DNA from: Apodemus sylvaticus
Lineage: Eukaryota > Chordata > Mammalia > Rodentia > Muridae
Assembly: GCF_947179515.1 (NCBI RefSeq)
Contig: NC_067478.1
Span: 32,352,805-32,416,804 of the forward strand
Reading direction: 5' to 3'
DNA length: 64,000 nt
The position numbers and the translations under genes are program-made. Below the pieces are notes generated by a model that ran no database searches, was not told the DNA's origin, and saw only the letters and a program-made list of their open reading frames with translations. This document shows, piece by piece, positions 43,979-56,400 of the stretch (positions within the stretch are counted from its first letter, which is position 1; each line of letters opens with the position of its first letter).

Positions 43979-43980
<2 letters not shown>
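43845..43980. repeat. 69-bp tandem duplication containing an 11-bp tandem motif
   Basis: AATTGTTGTCTTGGAAACCT and the following bases to CTCACC recur with a 69-bp offset (43845 and 43914). Each copy ends in tandem 11-mers (AYCTTTTCTAG): three in copy 1, two in copy 2. Confidence 0.93.
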
Positions 43981-44046
<66 letters not shown>

Positions 44047-44063
44047 CCAATGTGTGTGTGTGT

Positions 44064-44101
<38 letters not shown>
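43981..44101. repeat. (TC)n followed by (GT)n
   Basis: (TC)n at 43981-44044, then CCCCAATGT and (GT)n with one ATT interruption, to 44101. It sits at the tail end of the inverse B1. Confidence 0.95.
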
Positions 44102-44103
<2 letters not shown>

Positions 44104-44243
44104 GAGACAATGTTTCTCTGTGTATAGCTATGGCTGTCCTGTAACTCATTCTGTAGTCCAGGCTGGACACAAACTCACGTAGAGTCACCTGCTTCTGCCT
44201 CCCACGTGCTAAGACTAAAGGCATGAGCTACCACCACATGGCT
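44102..44243 (-). mobile_element. B1 SINE, minus strand
   Basis: The plus strand reads 'gagacaatgtttctctgtg', 'tctgtagtccaggctggac', 'cctgcttctgcctcccacgtgctaagactaaaggc' and 'ctaccaccacatggct'. Confidence 0.92.
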
Positions 44244-44437
44244 ATTACATTAATTCTTAACATTGAATGCTTTCCTTAAGAGCAGGTATCATAATGTAAA
44301 GTTACATTTTGTTTTGTTCCAATTCATGGAAGTTAAAAATTGAGTATAGATTGGATTCTAGATTAAAGTATCTTAACTTTAATCTTAATCCTGTCATTCA
44401 CTATCTTGAAGAGGATGGATCATTTATAAAGATTTTA

Positions 44438-44579
44438 CCAAGCCTGGTGGCACAAACATTTAATCTCAGGACTCAGAAGGCAGAAGAAAGTAGATCTCTG
44501 AGTTCTAGGACAGCCCAGTCTACAAAGAAAGTTCTAAGATAGTCAGGGCTATACAGAGAGACTGTCTCAAAAAACAAAA
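44438..44579 (+). mobile_element. B1 SINE, plus strand
   Basis: 'aagcctggtggcacaaacatttaatctcaggactcagaaggcag', 'ctctgagttctaggacagcc' and 'ctatacagagagactgtctcaaaaaac'. Confidence 0.92.
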
Positions 44580-44580
44580 T

Positions 44581-44675
44581 TATGGTGATGGTGATGATGA
44601 TGGTGATGGTGGTGGTGGTGGTCGTGGTTGTGGTGGTCGTGGTGGTGGTGGTCGTGATGATGATGATGATGATAA
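44581..44675. repeat. (GGT/GAT)n trinucleotide repeat
   Basis: Mixed ATGGTG, GGTGGT, CGTGGT and ATGATG units placed directly after the B1 A-rich tail. Confidence 0.93.
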
Positions 44676-45099
44676 AAGATATAAACCCCAAATTAAACAT
44701 TTAGAGTTATCTATAGTTAATCTTTATGTTTAAAAAAATCAAAATCTTACTTATTATAAGTCAAAAATATACAACAAGCTTTTAACATACATTATCATGT
44801 GTATAATGCCAAAAATTGTAACCGGCTAATATAAAGTGTTATGCATCAAATGCTTCTTTGGAGATGTACTTTCTTCATACAACATTCATTCTTTAACTCT
44901 CATGTATGCTGAGATTCAAATCACATAAATGAATTGTACTATAATTTTTTATGGTGCGAAATATTATTTTCTACCTACTTCCCAACACACTTTTCAGACA
45001 CACCAACCTATTGCTTGCACCAGTGTGTCCCATTATAGCTACCAAGGAGGTCCAGTACAAAAATCATAAACTTCTTCAAAACCTTGTGAGATTTTTTTT
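44676..45099. other. Single-copy interval, nothing recognised
   Basis: AT-rich, no gene signal. Confidence 0.5.
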
Positions 45100-45436
45100 G
45101 AAATTATTATTTTTGTGTGCATATGTGAATAAATGTGTGGCCATGTTTGTGTGTGCACACATGTCAGGTGTCTTCCTCAGCCATTTGCCTTCCTAATTTT
45201 GTGACAGAATCTTACTGAACCTGTAGTTCACTGATTCAGGTAAGCTGTCTGGTCAGCACACCCCAAGAATCATCTTATATCTGCCTTGCCAGCATGGAAA
45301 TTACAGGTGTTCACAATGTAGGTGGCTCTTGTTGTTGTTGTTGTTGCTTTAACATGGGTGCTGGAATCAAACTCTGGTCTCCCACTTGCATGGCAAGGAC
45401 TCTACTAACTTAGCCAACTTCCCAGCTCTAGAAAGT
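45100..45436 (-). mobile_element. B4-like composite SINE (tRNA part plus B1 part), minus strand
   Basis: The right end, 'gggtgctggaatcaaactctggtctcccacttgcatggc' and 'tactaacttagccaacttcccagctc', is the inverse of a tRNA-like SINE head (A and B box side). It is followed leftwards by the inverse of a B1-like body ('cagcatggaaattacaggtgttcac', 'tgacagaatcttactgaacc') and a (TG)-rich tail. A (TTG)n run lies at 45330-45346. Confidence 0.65.
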
Positions 45437-45607
45437 ATTATATTTTTTTGTAACTCAACAGTACATTTCTCATGTGTGAATTTTATGGGTATTAATATAT
45501 CGCGATACCCAAAGGTTGAACACATTCGATTGTAAATCTCTAATTTAAAAATAATTCTTTTCATGATCCATATCTACTGTTTTGGCAATGTGTTTAAAAC
45601 TTAGTTT

Positions 45608-45610
<3 letters not shown>

Positions 45611-45662
<52 letters not shown>
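45611..45662. repeat. (GA)n microsatellite
   Basis: 26 AG units. Confidence 0.97.
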
Positions 45663-45666
<4 letters not shown>

Positions 45667-47211
45667 AAAAGGGAAAAAGAAAAGAAAAGGGACAGGAAAA
45701 TGTTGCCTTTCGTTGCTATGTCTGAGCAAAGAAGTTGATTAGGCATTTCTTTTACTTAAGAGATATTTGAGTCCATACAGCGCCAGTCTGTACTCGTTTA
45801 GTCTTTTCATTTGTAATACTCCATATTACATGAGAGCACATCCATTTGAATCTCTTTAATATTCATGATCCTTTCACCAGCCTGAGCAAAAGAGCTAAAG
45901 CATTTGATAGCAATCTGAGGAACTTGATTAACAATGTACTAATCATCAGTGCCATTGACCTGATTCAAAAATGTTTTCAATTCATCCATCACTTTTATAA
46001 CCAAAGATGATTGCATTACTTCACCATTTTTTATTTAAATAAAGCCCCATGAGCTGAAAATATCAAGCTATTTCTACTAAATGCACCTTGCAACCAATTT
46101 AATTTATTTTTAAACTAAGTTCTAAAGTGACCTGTAATAACCAATTAGAACATGAACAGGGAAAACCAGAGCACAAGTGGTCTGAAGTGAAATCAATTCA
46201 CTTTGACTTCACATTGCTAAATATTAAATTGTACCAAAGAATTAATTTTGCAATAAATTGTTATTGTTGTTAACAAAAATTCAACTAAAGGATATTACTA
46301 GGTGTAATTAGCCATATATCAAAATGCATTGAATGGAGAATGTGAACTATAATTATCCCCAAAATTGCTTTTCATTCAAATGGTAATTTTAAGGATTTGA
46401 TTTTTGTAACCTTAACTCGTTTTTTTTCCATTTGTAGCATTGCCTAAAAATATAGTACTGACATAGAAAATATAGTAACTTGAAAGTATAAACATGTATC
46501 ACTTTATAATGTGCTACAATATTATGTCACTATTAGGTTAATACAAGAATGCATGGTCACAGAGAGTTGAGTCAACTTACTCTTTGCCAAATGTCATGGG
46601 ACCCTGACCTTGCACAAGATCATACATATTTAGAAAGAAAAAGATCATGAAATTGAATGCATTTGAGAAAAATAACAATACCATTCTCCAGATGGGTTGA
46701 AACCTATCTTCATATCAACATACATAAAGCGATAAGTAATTTGGCTTGTCTAATGCACTGTCTTCCCAGTTTTGAAATAGCATCTATCTCCAGTAGCACA
46801 CTTATTGTAGTGTTTTAAATACAAATGGATTTATTACTCAGTTAACTTTTCCAGAAATAGGATGGGAGGGACACTTTAGGTAACATTTAATATATTTAAA
46901 ATACCATACGTTTTCGAATAATATGCCATTAAGAACGGCACCATAATAAAGCTATTCCAGATTTCAAGGTGAGAATCAGTTTTTCAAATAATGAACTTAT
47001 TTTATTATCTAACAAAAATCTACATGCAATTATCTGAAAAATAAATAGGACAAGGTAATTTGTTGGGCTGATTAATGTTTCTAAACTGACTAGACCCTGG
47101 AACTTCTGGAATTGTACATCTCATTCTGTGTGGAACAATCATAAGAAAAAAATACACAAAATTTAAATTTATTTTAATTTTAACTTTAGTTATGATTATT
47201 AGGGTGTGTTG

Positions 47212-47261
47212 GTGAGAGAGAGAGGAAGATAGAGGAAGAGGGAGAGGAAAGAGGAGAAAAG

Positions 47262-47320
<59 letters not shown>
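47212..47320. repeat. (GA)n-rich purine tract
   Basis: Imperfect GAGAGG/GGAAGA text, then pure (GA)n from 47264 to 47318. Confidence 0.96.
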
Positions 47321-47323
<3 letters not shown>

Positions 47324-48160
47324 GAAGCTACACAGCCAGTACTACTGTGTGCATCAGAGGACCACTTTTAGGATCATATTCTCTCCTTCCACCATAAGTT
47401 CTAGGGATGGAAAGCATCTCTTAAGGCTTTTTACCTATTGAGCATTCTCACCTATACTCACCTACATAGGCTTAAATGAGTACTGGTAATTATATTTTTT
47501 CTTACTTAAAAGTTCAGTTAAAATAAAAATCTCATTATAAGTTTTGTATTCACATGAACTTACTTAATAAATAGCAGTGTTAATATTTAATTTACAATGG
47601 TAATGACAGGTAATTATAATAACATAATTGTAGCTATGATAATGATTATTTTAAAAGATTTGAAGTTATAAAATTTAAGCATCAAGTATTGGCCACTCAT
47701 AGTCAATGCTTATTAGGCAAGGCATTGTTTTTCACATTCCCAGAAGTATAAAGACCTTTGAAAAAGTGTAAGATAATGTAGATTAGAGCATAGGATTCAG
47801 TGAGCATATGTGCATATTTATACTCTTATTTAGAAATGTGCATTCTAGAGTGGAAAAGATTTCCTAGACAAAACATATTTATAGATTAAATAGAAAATGA
47901 AAACCAAACACCATTAAAATTCTACCTAATATTAAGTATTAACAAAGTACCTAATTATTAACAAAATTTGGAAGACTAAACAATACATAAGACATGAAGT
48001 AATTTTTTAAAATTTCCACCGTGTTCTATCTATAAGAATTAAGGATATGTCAAAAAAGTATGCAAATTACTCAATGAAGTTTTAATAGTTTTCTAAAATT
48101 GTACTATACTATTGTTGTTTTGTAAATGACAATAAAATACTTTCATAAAAGTTTTTTTGG

Positions 48161-48560
48161 TCAACCATTGGACTGAGCACAGGGCCTCCAATGGAGGAAC
48201 TAGAGAAAGGACTCAAGGAGCTGAAGGGGTTTGCAGCACCATAGGAGGAACAATGATATGAACCAAATAGTACCTCAGAGCTCCCAGGAACTAAACCACC
48301 AACCAAAGAGTACTCATGGAGGGACCCATGGCTCCAGCTGCATATGTAGCAGAGGATGGCTTTGTAGGTCATCAGTGGGAGGAGAGGCCCTTGGTCCCAG
48401 TATAAAGGAATGCTAGGACAGGGAAGCAGGAGTGGGTGGGTTGGTGAGCAGGTAGAGGGGGAATGGGATAGAGGGTTTTCGGAGGGGAAAGCAGGAAAGG
48501 AGATAACATTTGAAATATAAATAAAGAAAATATCTAATAAAATGAAATACCAAAAAAAAA
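48161..48560 (+). mobile_element. L1 3' UTR fragment, plus strand
   Basis: 'gtcaaccattggactgagc', 'gtttgcagcaccataggagg', 'caccaaccaaagagtac', 'ggcccttggtcccag', the G-rich block, TTTGAAATATAAATAAAG and an A-rich tail at 48536-48560. Same 3' UTR type as 26886-27134 plus 28397-28622. Confidence 0.9.
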
Positions 48561-48568
48561 ACCCTAGG

Positions 48569-49985
48569 TTTTTTGGCATTTAATGAGATGATCATATGGT
48601 CTTTTTTTATTTATATATATGATGGATTACTTTACTAATAGTCATATGTTGAACAAACCATTCCTGCCTCTCTAGGATGAAGCTTACTTGATCATGGTGG
48701 ATGATCCTTTTGATATGTTCTTCAATTTCAGTTGCAAGTATTCTATTGATTTTTTTATTCAATAGAATAGTACTTTTGCATCTATTTTCATAAAGGAAAT
48801 TTGTCTATAATTGGGTATCACAGTAACCTTGGCCTCATAAAATGAATCAGGCAATCAGACAGTGTTTCTTCTTTTTCTAATTTGTGGAATAATTTGATGT
48901 GTATTGGCATTGCATCTTCTTTGAAAATCTGGTAGAAATCTGCACTAAAACCATGTTGCCCTGGGTTTTTTTTTTGGGGTGGGGGTGGCCATTTTTGTTG
49001 TTGTTGTAGTTGTTGTTGCTGCTGTTTTAGCCTTTTGGTTTTGGTTTTGGTTTGTTGTTTTTGTTTTCGCTGCCATTTTGTTGTTTTTAATGAGTGCTTC
49101 TTTTTCACTAGGAGTTTATAGGTCTTTTAAAATTATTTATCTAATCTTGATTTAACTTTGGTAAGTGGTACCTATCAAGAAAATTGTCCATTTCTTTTAG
49201 ATTTTCCAATTTTGCAGAGTACAGATTTTTAAAGATTGTCCTTGTGAGTCTCTGGATTTCCTTGGTATCTAGGTTTAGCCCTCCCCCTTTCATTTCTGAT
49301 TTTGTTAATTTGGATACTCTCTGTGTGTTTTAGTTACTTTAGATAAGGGTTTGTCTATCTTGCTAATTTTCTTAAAGAATCAACATTTTCTTTTTTTTTT
49401 TAAACAATTCTTTGCATTGCTCTCTTTGTTTCTATTTTATTAATTTCAGCCCTCTGATTATTTCTTCCCATCTACTACTCTAGAGATCGATTAGTTATTT
49501 TTTTCTTAATCTAAGAATTTAGTGCTATTAACTTTCCTCTTAGCACCACCTTCATTGTGCCCCATAAGGTTGGGTATACTGTAAATTCATTTTGCTTGAA
49601 TTTTAGAAAGTCTTTAATTCTATTTCTGTCTTGGTCCATTTTTTTAATTCAGTATAGAAATTTCAGTTTTCATGAGTTTATAAGCTTTCTGTTGTTTCTG
49701 TTCTTGTTCATATCTAGCTTTAATCCATGATGGTCTGATAGAATGTTGGGGGTTATTTCACTTTTCTTTTGTCTATTGTGACTTCTATTTATGTCTGAGT
49801 ATGTGGTTAATTTTGGAGAAAGTGCCATAAAGTACATGTTCTTTTGTGTTTGGGTAAAATGTTGTGTAATATTTGTTAGGTCCATTTGGATAGTGACTGT
49901 TGGTTCTAGTGTTTCTGTTTAATTTCTATCCCATTGGTAACAGTGGGATACTGAAGTCTCCCACTACTGGTCATAGGACTCAATA
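48569..49985 (-). mobile_element. Old L1: inverted ORF2 segment (endonuclease to RT)
   Basis: Read on the minus strand it runs from the endonuclease VVGDFN-like site (about 49970) through endonuclease and fingers (FSADFYQIFKEDAMP at about 48960-48910) to the palm (AEKAFD-like at about 48580). It is heavily mutated, and a (TTG)n and T-rich expansion sits at 48968-49080. It directly precedes the plus-strand ORF2 end of the same family. Confidence 0.85.
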
Positions 49986-50002
49986 TGTGATTTAACATAT
50001 AG

Positions 50003-51865
50003 TATTGTCAGAATTGCTAAGATTAATAACAAAAGTGACAGCTCAGACTGGTGAGGATGGGGAGCAAGGAGAACACTCCTACATGGATGGAGGGAGAGCA
50101 AAATTGTACAGCTACTGCGGATATTAATATGGTAGTTTTTGAGAAAATTAGAAATGTAATGGCCCAGGTATGTCATTGTTGACCATAGACACAAAGAACA
50201 TTCCATTCTACCTGAAAGACTATGTCCATTGTGACTTTATTCATAATTTCCAGAAACTAAACAATGTATATGTCCCTCAAAGAAACAATAGATAAATGAA
50301 GTGTGGGACATTTACACAATGCATTATTACTCAGCTGTCAAAAGAATGATACAATGCAATTTGCAGTCAAATGGATGGAACTAGAAAAAAAATTATCTTG
50401 AGTGAGGTAACCCAGTTCCAGAAACAAACATGGTTTGCATTCACTTATAAGTGGATATTATCTGTTAAGCAAATGATAACCAAGCTAAAAATCTGTAGAA
50501 CTGGAGAGATTAGGTAAAGAGGAAAGGTCTAGAGTGGAAGCAAGGATCTCCCTGGCAAGGGGAAATAAAATAGATTTTGCATATGGATGGAGGGAGGGAG
50601 GGATGAGAGAAAAAGGATCAATTGGAAGAGGAAGATGGAAAGGAGGAAGGACTTTTGAGGAGAAATGGCTGAAATTTGGGTGCGTTCACAAAATGGTATG
50701 GAAATCTTGTGCAGTGAAATCTTCCTGAAATCTATGAGGGTGGTCTTAGTAAGAACGCCTAGTAATGAGGGATACGAGCATTAACTGGCCATCTCTTGTA
50801 GCTAGGCAAGGCTTCCAGTGGCAGGATTGGGTTGTATTTCATTGAGGTATTGGCCAAGGCGTGTCCCAGAGGAGATCACCAAACAACCCAAAGTGATGCT
50901 AGGACAAAGGGTCACTCTTCAAAAGTTGATAGTGGGACTCATTGCACAAGACAGCATGCACACAACTCATTGAACATATAAAGAGGTCAAACTGGTGCCT
51001 TCATGGAGCCTTTACCCCTATGTCACTGAAAGGTATTCTGCATGTTATCAAGAGAGAAACTTGGATACAAACCCAGTTACAAAACCTTCAACCTACAATT
51101 GGTCCTGTCTGCAAAATATACTGGGACAATGGTGGCTCAGAATTTGTGTAAGTGGCCAACCAATGTTTGGTTTAATTTGAGACCCATGTGATCAGAGGGA
51201 GCCCAAGTATGACACTGCCTTGATGTCCAGGAACTGGAGATAGGATAGCCCAGAGACATAGGGTAAAACTAAATATGAATGGCAAAGCAGAAAAAAATCA
51301 ATGAAATGAATGATTCATAATGATATTCTGCTATACTCATAGCATATAAGAATGTTAGTGCCTTAGCCAGGCATCATTAGAGAGGCTTCCTCAGGCAGCA
51401 GATGACAGCAGGTACAAACACATCCACATCCAGAAGAGAGTCCAAATTTGAGGTCTCCATTAGGTTTCTCCCTTCTGAGCTAGAAAACCTCATAGAAGAG
51501 GAATAGGCAAGCACTAGGCCTTATTGGGTGTGTACTAGGTCTTCTGTTATATGTTACTGTTAGCTTGGTGGTTTTGTGGCACTTTTAACAGTGGGAATGG
51601 TTGTATCCCTGACTCTTTTGCCTGTTCTTGGGACACTTGTCCTCCTATTGACTTTCCTTGTCTAACCTTGACACATGGGTTTCTGCCTTGTCTTGCATCT
51701 TGTTTTGTTGTGTTTGGTTGTTGTCTCTTGAAGGCCTGCTCTTTTCTAAAGAGAAATGGAAGGGATCTGAAGAAGAGGGGAGATGATAGGATTTGGGAAG
51801 AATGGAGGGAGGGGAAACTGTGGGGAGGATGTATTGTATGAGAAGAATTTATTTTCAATCAAAAA
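50003..51865 (+). mobile_element. Old L1: ORF2 C-terminal end and long 3' UTR, plus strand
   Basis: ORF2 end: 'gaattgctaagattaataac' at 50009 (RMAKIKN-equivalent) and 'acttataagtggatattatctg' at 50443 (ORF2 stop region). The 3' UTR follows with many landmarks ('gcaaggcttccagtggcagg' 50805, 'caacctacaattggtcctg' 51090, 'ggccaaccaatgtttgg' 51154, 'agagaggcttcctcaggcagc' 51380, 'tgactcttttgcctgttc' 51611). It ends near 51865. The upstream part of ORF2 is in inverse orientation at 48569-49985. Confidence 0.88.
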
Positions 51866-52163
51866 CTACTATTTTTAACTTAAATGCTCTGGCAAAATGA
51901 AGATAGTTTAAAACAATACTCTTCAATAATGAGAACAGTTATTTAAGCTTCCCTTCCCTGTCCCCTGTTCAAAACAAAATGTTTTTACAGCAACTCCTTT
52001 GTGGATTATGAATTGAGGTAAATGCTTTATATACAAACTCCCCAAATACTATCTGCAAAGAACATGGTAAACAGCCTGAGTTTGAATCTTTTGTGGCTCA
52101 AATGATTCATGGCATTAACTAAGTGCAATGGAAATCCTGAAAATCTAGATTGACTGACACTCA

Positions 52164-52235
<72 letters not shown>

Positions 52236-55200
52236 GGAAGGGAAGGAGGGAAGGAGGGAGGGAGGAAGGAAGAAAGAGAAAAAGAAAGAAAAGAAAAGAA
52301 TTTTAAATAGTTTAGCAGAATCATCTATTCTTAATGCAAAACAAAGCTAAGCCATCTAAAATGAAATAATGGAATTTCAAAAAAATAGTATTTTCCTAAT
52401 TCTCTGTTTTCAAAATATTTGGAAGCACAAACATCACCTTTATACATATATACAAATGAATGTTAAGGGAATGATGATCATTTAGATTACAATAATCTTG
52501 TCTGACACACAAAGTGAACTGATGCTATATGTATAGCAATTACATACTGAAGTTTCTCACTGGTCGCAACAACCAAATGGAAAGGAATACACAAAACTAG
52601 GAAGGCAGAAGCAGCAAGGAGAAGTAGAGGAGGCAGTTGAGGGAGGGAGATGATTTCTAGTGACAAACAACTGTTAGCCAAGAATGAAATACAAGTCGAT
52701 TGACATGTGAATGGCTTCCATTTTCATTTTTATAACTTTAAACCAATTTCAAATGTGATAGAGGTAATTGTAACTATTCTGAGCAAGCATATGCACACAG
52801 ACACACTGACAGTAAAAAGACCCAAACCTTGAAGCTAAGCCGGAAGTCCTCTGGACAGGCTTTTCACGGAAGACTGAACAGTATGCTGGATCACAACTGT
52901 GTTAGAGGAGATGAGATATACCTGGCACTCAAAAGTATGAATTGCTCTAACTGTGGTAGCTACAGCAACCTCCTTTAAATTAAAATTTTTAGTTTTAAAC
53001 AGCTTTATGGGCATTCAAATAAATATAGCGTAAGAGTATATAATTAGTCTGACATTTCTAGACACAATTAAATTGCACATTCAAATAGTTCATTTACATA
53101 TATAAATATAATTTTGTGTGACAATTCTTCTCTTGAAAATTGTAAAGTCCTTAATAAGTCATTCCTGACTAGATATTTCTTGGTAGCACAAAAAGACTTA
53201 CACTCCTAAAACTTTCAGATCTTCTCAATCACTAAATAATACATTTTATTTTCTCTTTATAATATATATATATTAAAATATTTTAATATAAACACAAATT
53301 CCAAATACTTGGTGTAAAAGAAAATGTAGAAACAGTTTTATATGACCTGTTTATTTTACATATTCTCTGACCTTTTTTTTTTGTTTCATTCTAAAACATA
53401 AATATTTCTTATTTTATTAAGGTCTTTAAATTTTAAATGTTTAAGTTATTTGTACATAATCATGGGAAAAGTGTTTCCACCGTGATATTGAAGATATAAT
53501 ACTCCAAAGCTACTATTCAAACTGTTGAATCTAAATTCACTTAGTAAACTAAATACTTGAAAATGACCTGGGCATGATCTTCTCTGTGATTTCAAACATT
53601 GTGACATTGCTTGAGTCACACCTGTATAAATCTCTTTTATCAAATATTATAAACTATAACAGCTGACCTGAAAGTAAATAAAGCAGGGTAGAGGGTAAAG
53701 AGAACTCTTCCACCAAATATAAAAATAGAGCTCAACTCCTATGGATAGCTTAACGTATGCACTCACAGGAACTAACATATTATTTCCTTAAAATTCATCT
53801 CTTTAAAGAGCTATTATGTATAAACCATTTATTTTCTATTATTTTAGGAAGGCGTTGCTTAAATGGGTGTAGTTTTATACCACAAAATGTTTAAGTTGAA
53901 TAGATTTAATTTTAGGTCCAGTCAAATGTGTAGTTGTCAAGCATTTGAAGCTGAAATATATTGCCTTAAGAAATGTTATTTTAGAGCTGTTTGCCTTTTA
54001 AATTCTAACAGTCTGTATATCTATTTGTCTAGCGCCATCAAGGCGACTATTGTAGCTGGAGACGTTGGCATGAGGATGACTAAAGGGCTACATCATGTCA
54101 AATCCTCGAGCAGGAATTACTGCCTTCCTTGCCTCACTTCCCAGCTGTATTATGTCACCAAATCACATCACAGTGTAATCAAAGATGAATAAAATATTTT
54201 TTTCCTTCCCTTAAATGCTTTTTCTGTCAATTACAATCAAAGGACATGATTTCAGGTCTGTCAGTTTGTGAAGCTCTTTCCTGCTGATGACTAAAGCTGT
54301 AATCTGCTAAATATAAAATGAATCAGAAAAGTCTTCCGATGATTTTGCTATTAAGAATTTTTTTTCACCCACAGAGGACAAAAAAGTAATTGGTCTTTAA
54401 AGAATGAAATCAAAGAGGGTTTTTTTGGGGGGGGGGTCTTTTTCTTTCTTTTTTTGAAACAATCCCCTTGGCTTTTTTCCTTTTATGCTCCCCTCCTCCT
54501 GCCTTAATTCTAAATCTTCAGTTGCAACACTGGTTGGTTTGTCTAAGAAAATACATGTAGTACTTCAATCAAAACTATATGGCTCTTTGTAAATATTTTA
54601 TTAGCCCCTTGTCTTCATCTGTTTATAACTTTCTTGCCATATTATTATCAATTATGTTCTGTGTAACATGAACAGTAATTCTGCAGTAACTGCAACTTCT
54701 AGACAGGTTTCTTGCTTGATTACATTATTAACTACAATCAAAAACATTTCCCTGGAATGATTTTAGTGTGGTAGTTGGGATTGCTTTCTTTGATCTTCTT
54801 AGCATTATTTTACAATAGGTTGCTCCTCATTTACACTACAAATGCTGGCGAAAATGAAAGCAGCATCAGAGCTAGTAATGCCTGACAAAATAAAATACCT
54901 GGATCAGCAGCCCTCACCAGCTGCTTTCATCAATGGAAATCAGGCTGTTTATAATGGGGAGAAAGACTCGGAAAGTAAACATTTATTTGCCATTAGAGGA
55001 AGCTTTATGTGACAGGATGAACTTTGGGCTTTTTTAGCAATAACATTTCTCCTTATTTCTATTTTTAACATTGTGTTTGTGGATAGAAGACTGTGTACCA
55101 CATCTGTGCTAATTACAAGACTTATTTTCAGGGAATGTTATATTGTATATATATACACATACATATATTTTATCTATTCTCAGGAAATGTAAGTTTATAT

Positions 55201-56049
55201 ATATGTATGTACATATGAGTGTGTTCATATATATATTGTATTCCTTAGAATAGGAAAGAAGTCATAGGCACCTGTTATCTAATAGTTTCGATATTCAGCA
55301 GAAAACACATGAACGGAATTTTCACATTCAGAAAAAAAAAGTGTGGAATCAAAAAACTTTTATGTATGCAGATAGAAATACAAAATATTTAATGTCCTGT
55401 CTCATTCTGGTGATGGTATTATTTTAAATGACTTGAAATCATATCACATCACAGATAAGCAGACTTGAGTTTCTTCCAAGGATTTTGATCAACAAATAAG
55501 AGACGGCTCAATGTATTACAAGACAGAATGAAAAGAGTTGTGCTTCTGACATTTGTCCCTGGATGTGTGACCCTGACTCAATCCTCACAGAATTTTAGGT
55601 TCTACTTGCACATTCTCTCAAAACACTTTGAAGGTTAGAGCCCTGCTAGCAACCAACTAGTTTCAAAATCTAGAATGATCATACATTACAGACACAAAAA
55701 AATTATTGGTGCAACAATTTTTCAAATGATAAACATGTTTCTTGACAGTCGAAGGCAGTATACTATGAGTAAGGAAGCTTACTAACAAGGCTTTGCTGAA
55801 GCAAAGCAGACCTCTGAAAAGGTACAGAACTGAGACTCATATTCGAAGACAAATGTCCACAGGTGACATTGGCTTTCTCCTAAGAAATCATTTCATATAT
55901 AATTAATATCAGCATACATAGTTCTAGAAAATTTAATGTTTCCCATGAGACTAAAAATCTACTTGACAAATTTGAATCTTAACTCAACCTGATCCCCCAT
56001 AAAGAAAAAAACTTGTATATCAAAATAACTTGTCTCCTTCTAAGTTCTT
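51866..56049. other. Single-copy interval, no gene recognised
   Basis: Contains (AAAG)n at 52162-52300. The segment 54020-55030 is repeat-free with a composition typical of conserved non-coding DNA. The 109-codon open frame at 53863-54192 shows no protein family feature, and I do not call it a gene. Confidence 0.5.
52162..52300. repeat. (AAAG)n then (GGAA/GGGA)n purine tract
   Basis: About 17 AAAG units to 52232, followed by GGAAGG/GGGAGG text and AAAGAAAAG. Confidence 0.97.
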
Positions 56050-56400
56050 ATTTTTTACTTCAAATCACTTTTATTATATATACATTAGTTTTTTCTCTCT
56101 TTTCCCTCTTTCTTTTTATATCCCAACCAGTTTCCCCTCCCTCCTCTGATCCCAGCCCCTTACCTCATCCCCCCTGCCCCACCCCATCCCTTCCACCTTT
56201 TCTCTTCAGAAAAGGGCAGGTTTCCCATGGACATCAACCCATCATTGCATAACAAGTTGCATCAAGAGTAGGCACATTCTCTTGTATTGAAGCTGGACAA
56301 GGCAAACTAAATGGGTCCCTAGAGCAAGAAAAGAGTCAGAGACAGCCCCCCACACTCACTATACTCTCCTTCCAAATTCTTATGGTTATACTTACACTTG
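56050..56400 (-). mobile_element. Old L1 3' UTR fragment, minus strand
   Basis: T-rich start, C-rich inverse polypurine (56115-56200), then 'tcttcagaaaagggcaggtttcccatgg', 'ataacaagttgcatcaagagtaggcac', 'ttgtattgaagctggacaagg' and 'agagtcagagacagcccccc', the inverse of an old rodent L1 3' UTR. Confidence 0.8.

Larger units (their letters stand above)
45437..48150. other. Single-copy interval with two (GA)n arrays
   Basis: No gene recognised. 45770-46420 is unusually free of repeats, has balanced composition and many homeobox-like TAATT and octamer-like words, but no coding signal. Confidence 0.5.

Noticed and set aside
37711..47320. Possible CRISPR or satellite arrays among the (GA)n, (CA)n and (TTC)n runs
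   Set aside because: They are plain microsatellites with no spacer structure and no long repeat unit.
48151..48577. GTTTTTTGG on both sides of the L1 3' fragment as a TSD
   Set aside because: The words are T-run dominated and differ in length, so they are too weak to claim as a duplication.
53863..54192. 109-codon open frame in single-copy DNA
   Set aside because: No domain, no initiation or splice context and no family resemblance. Its length is within chance for this window.
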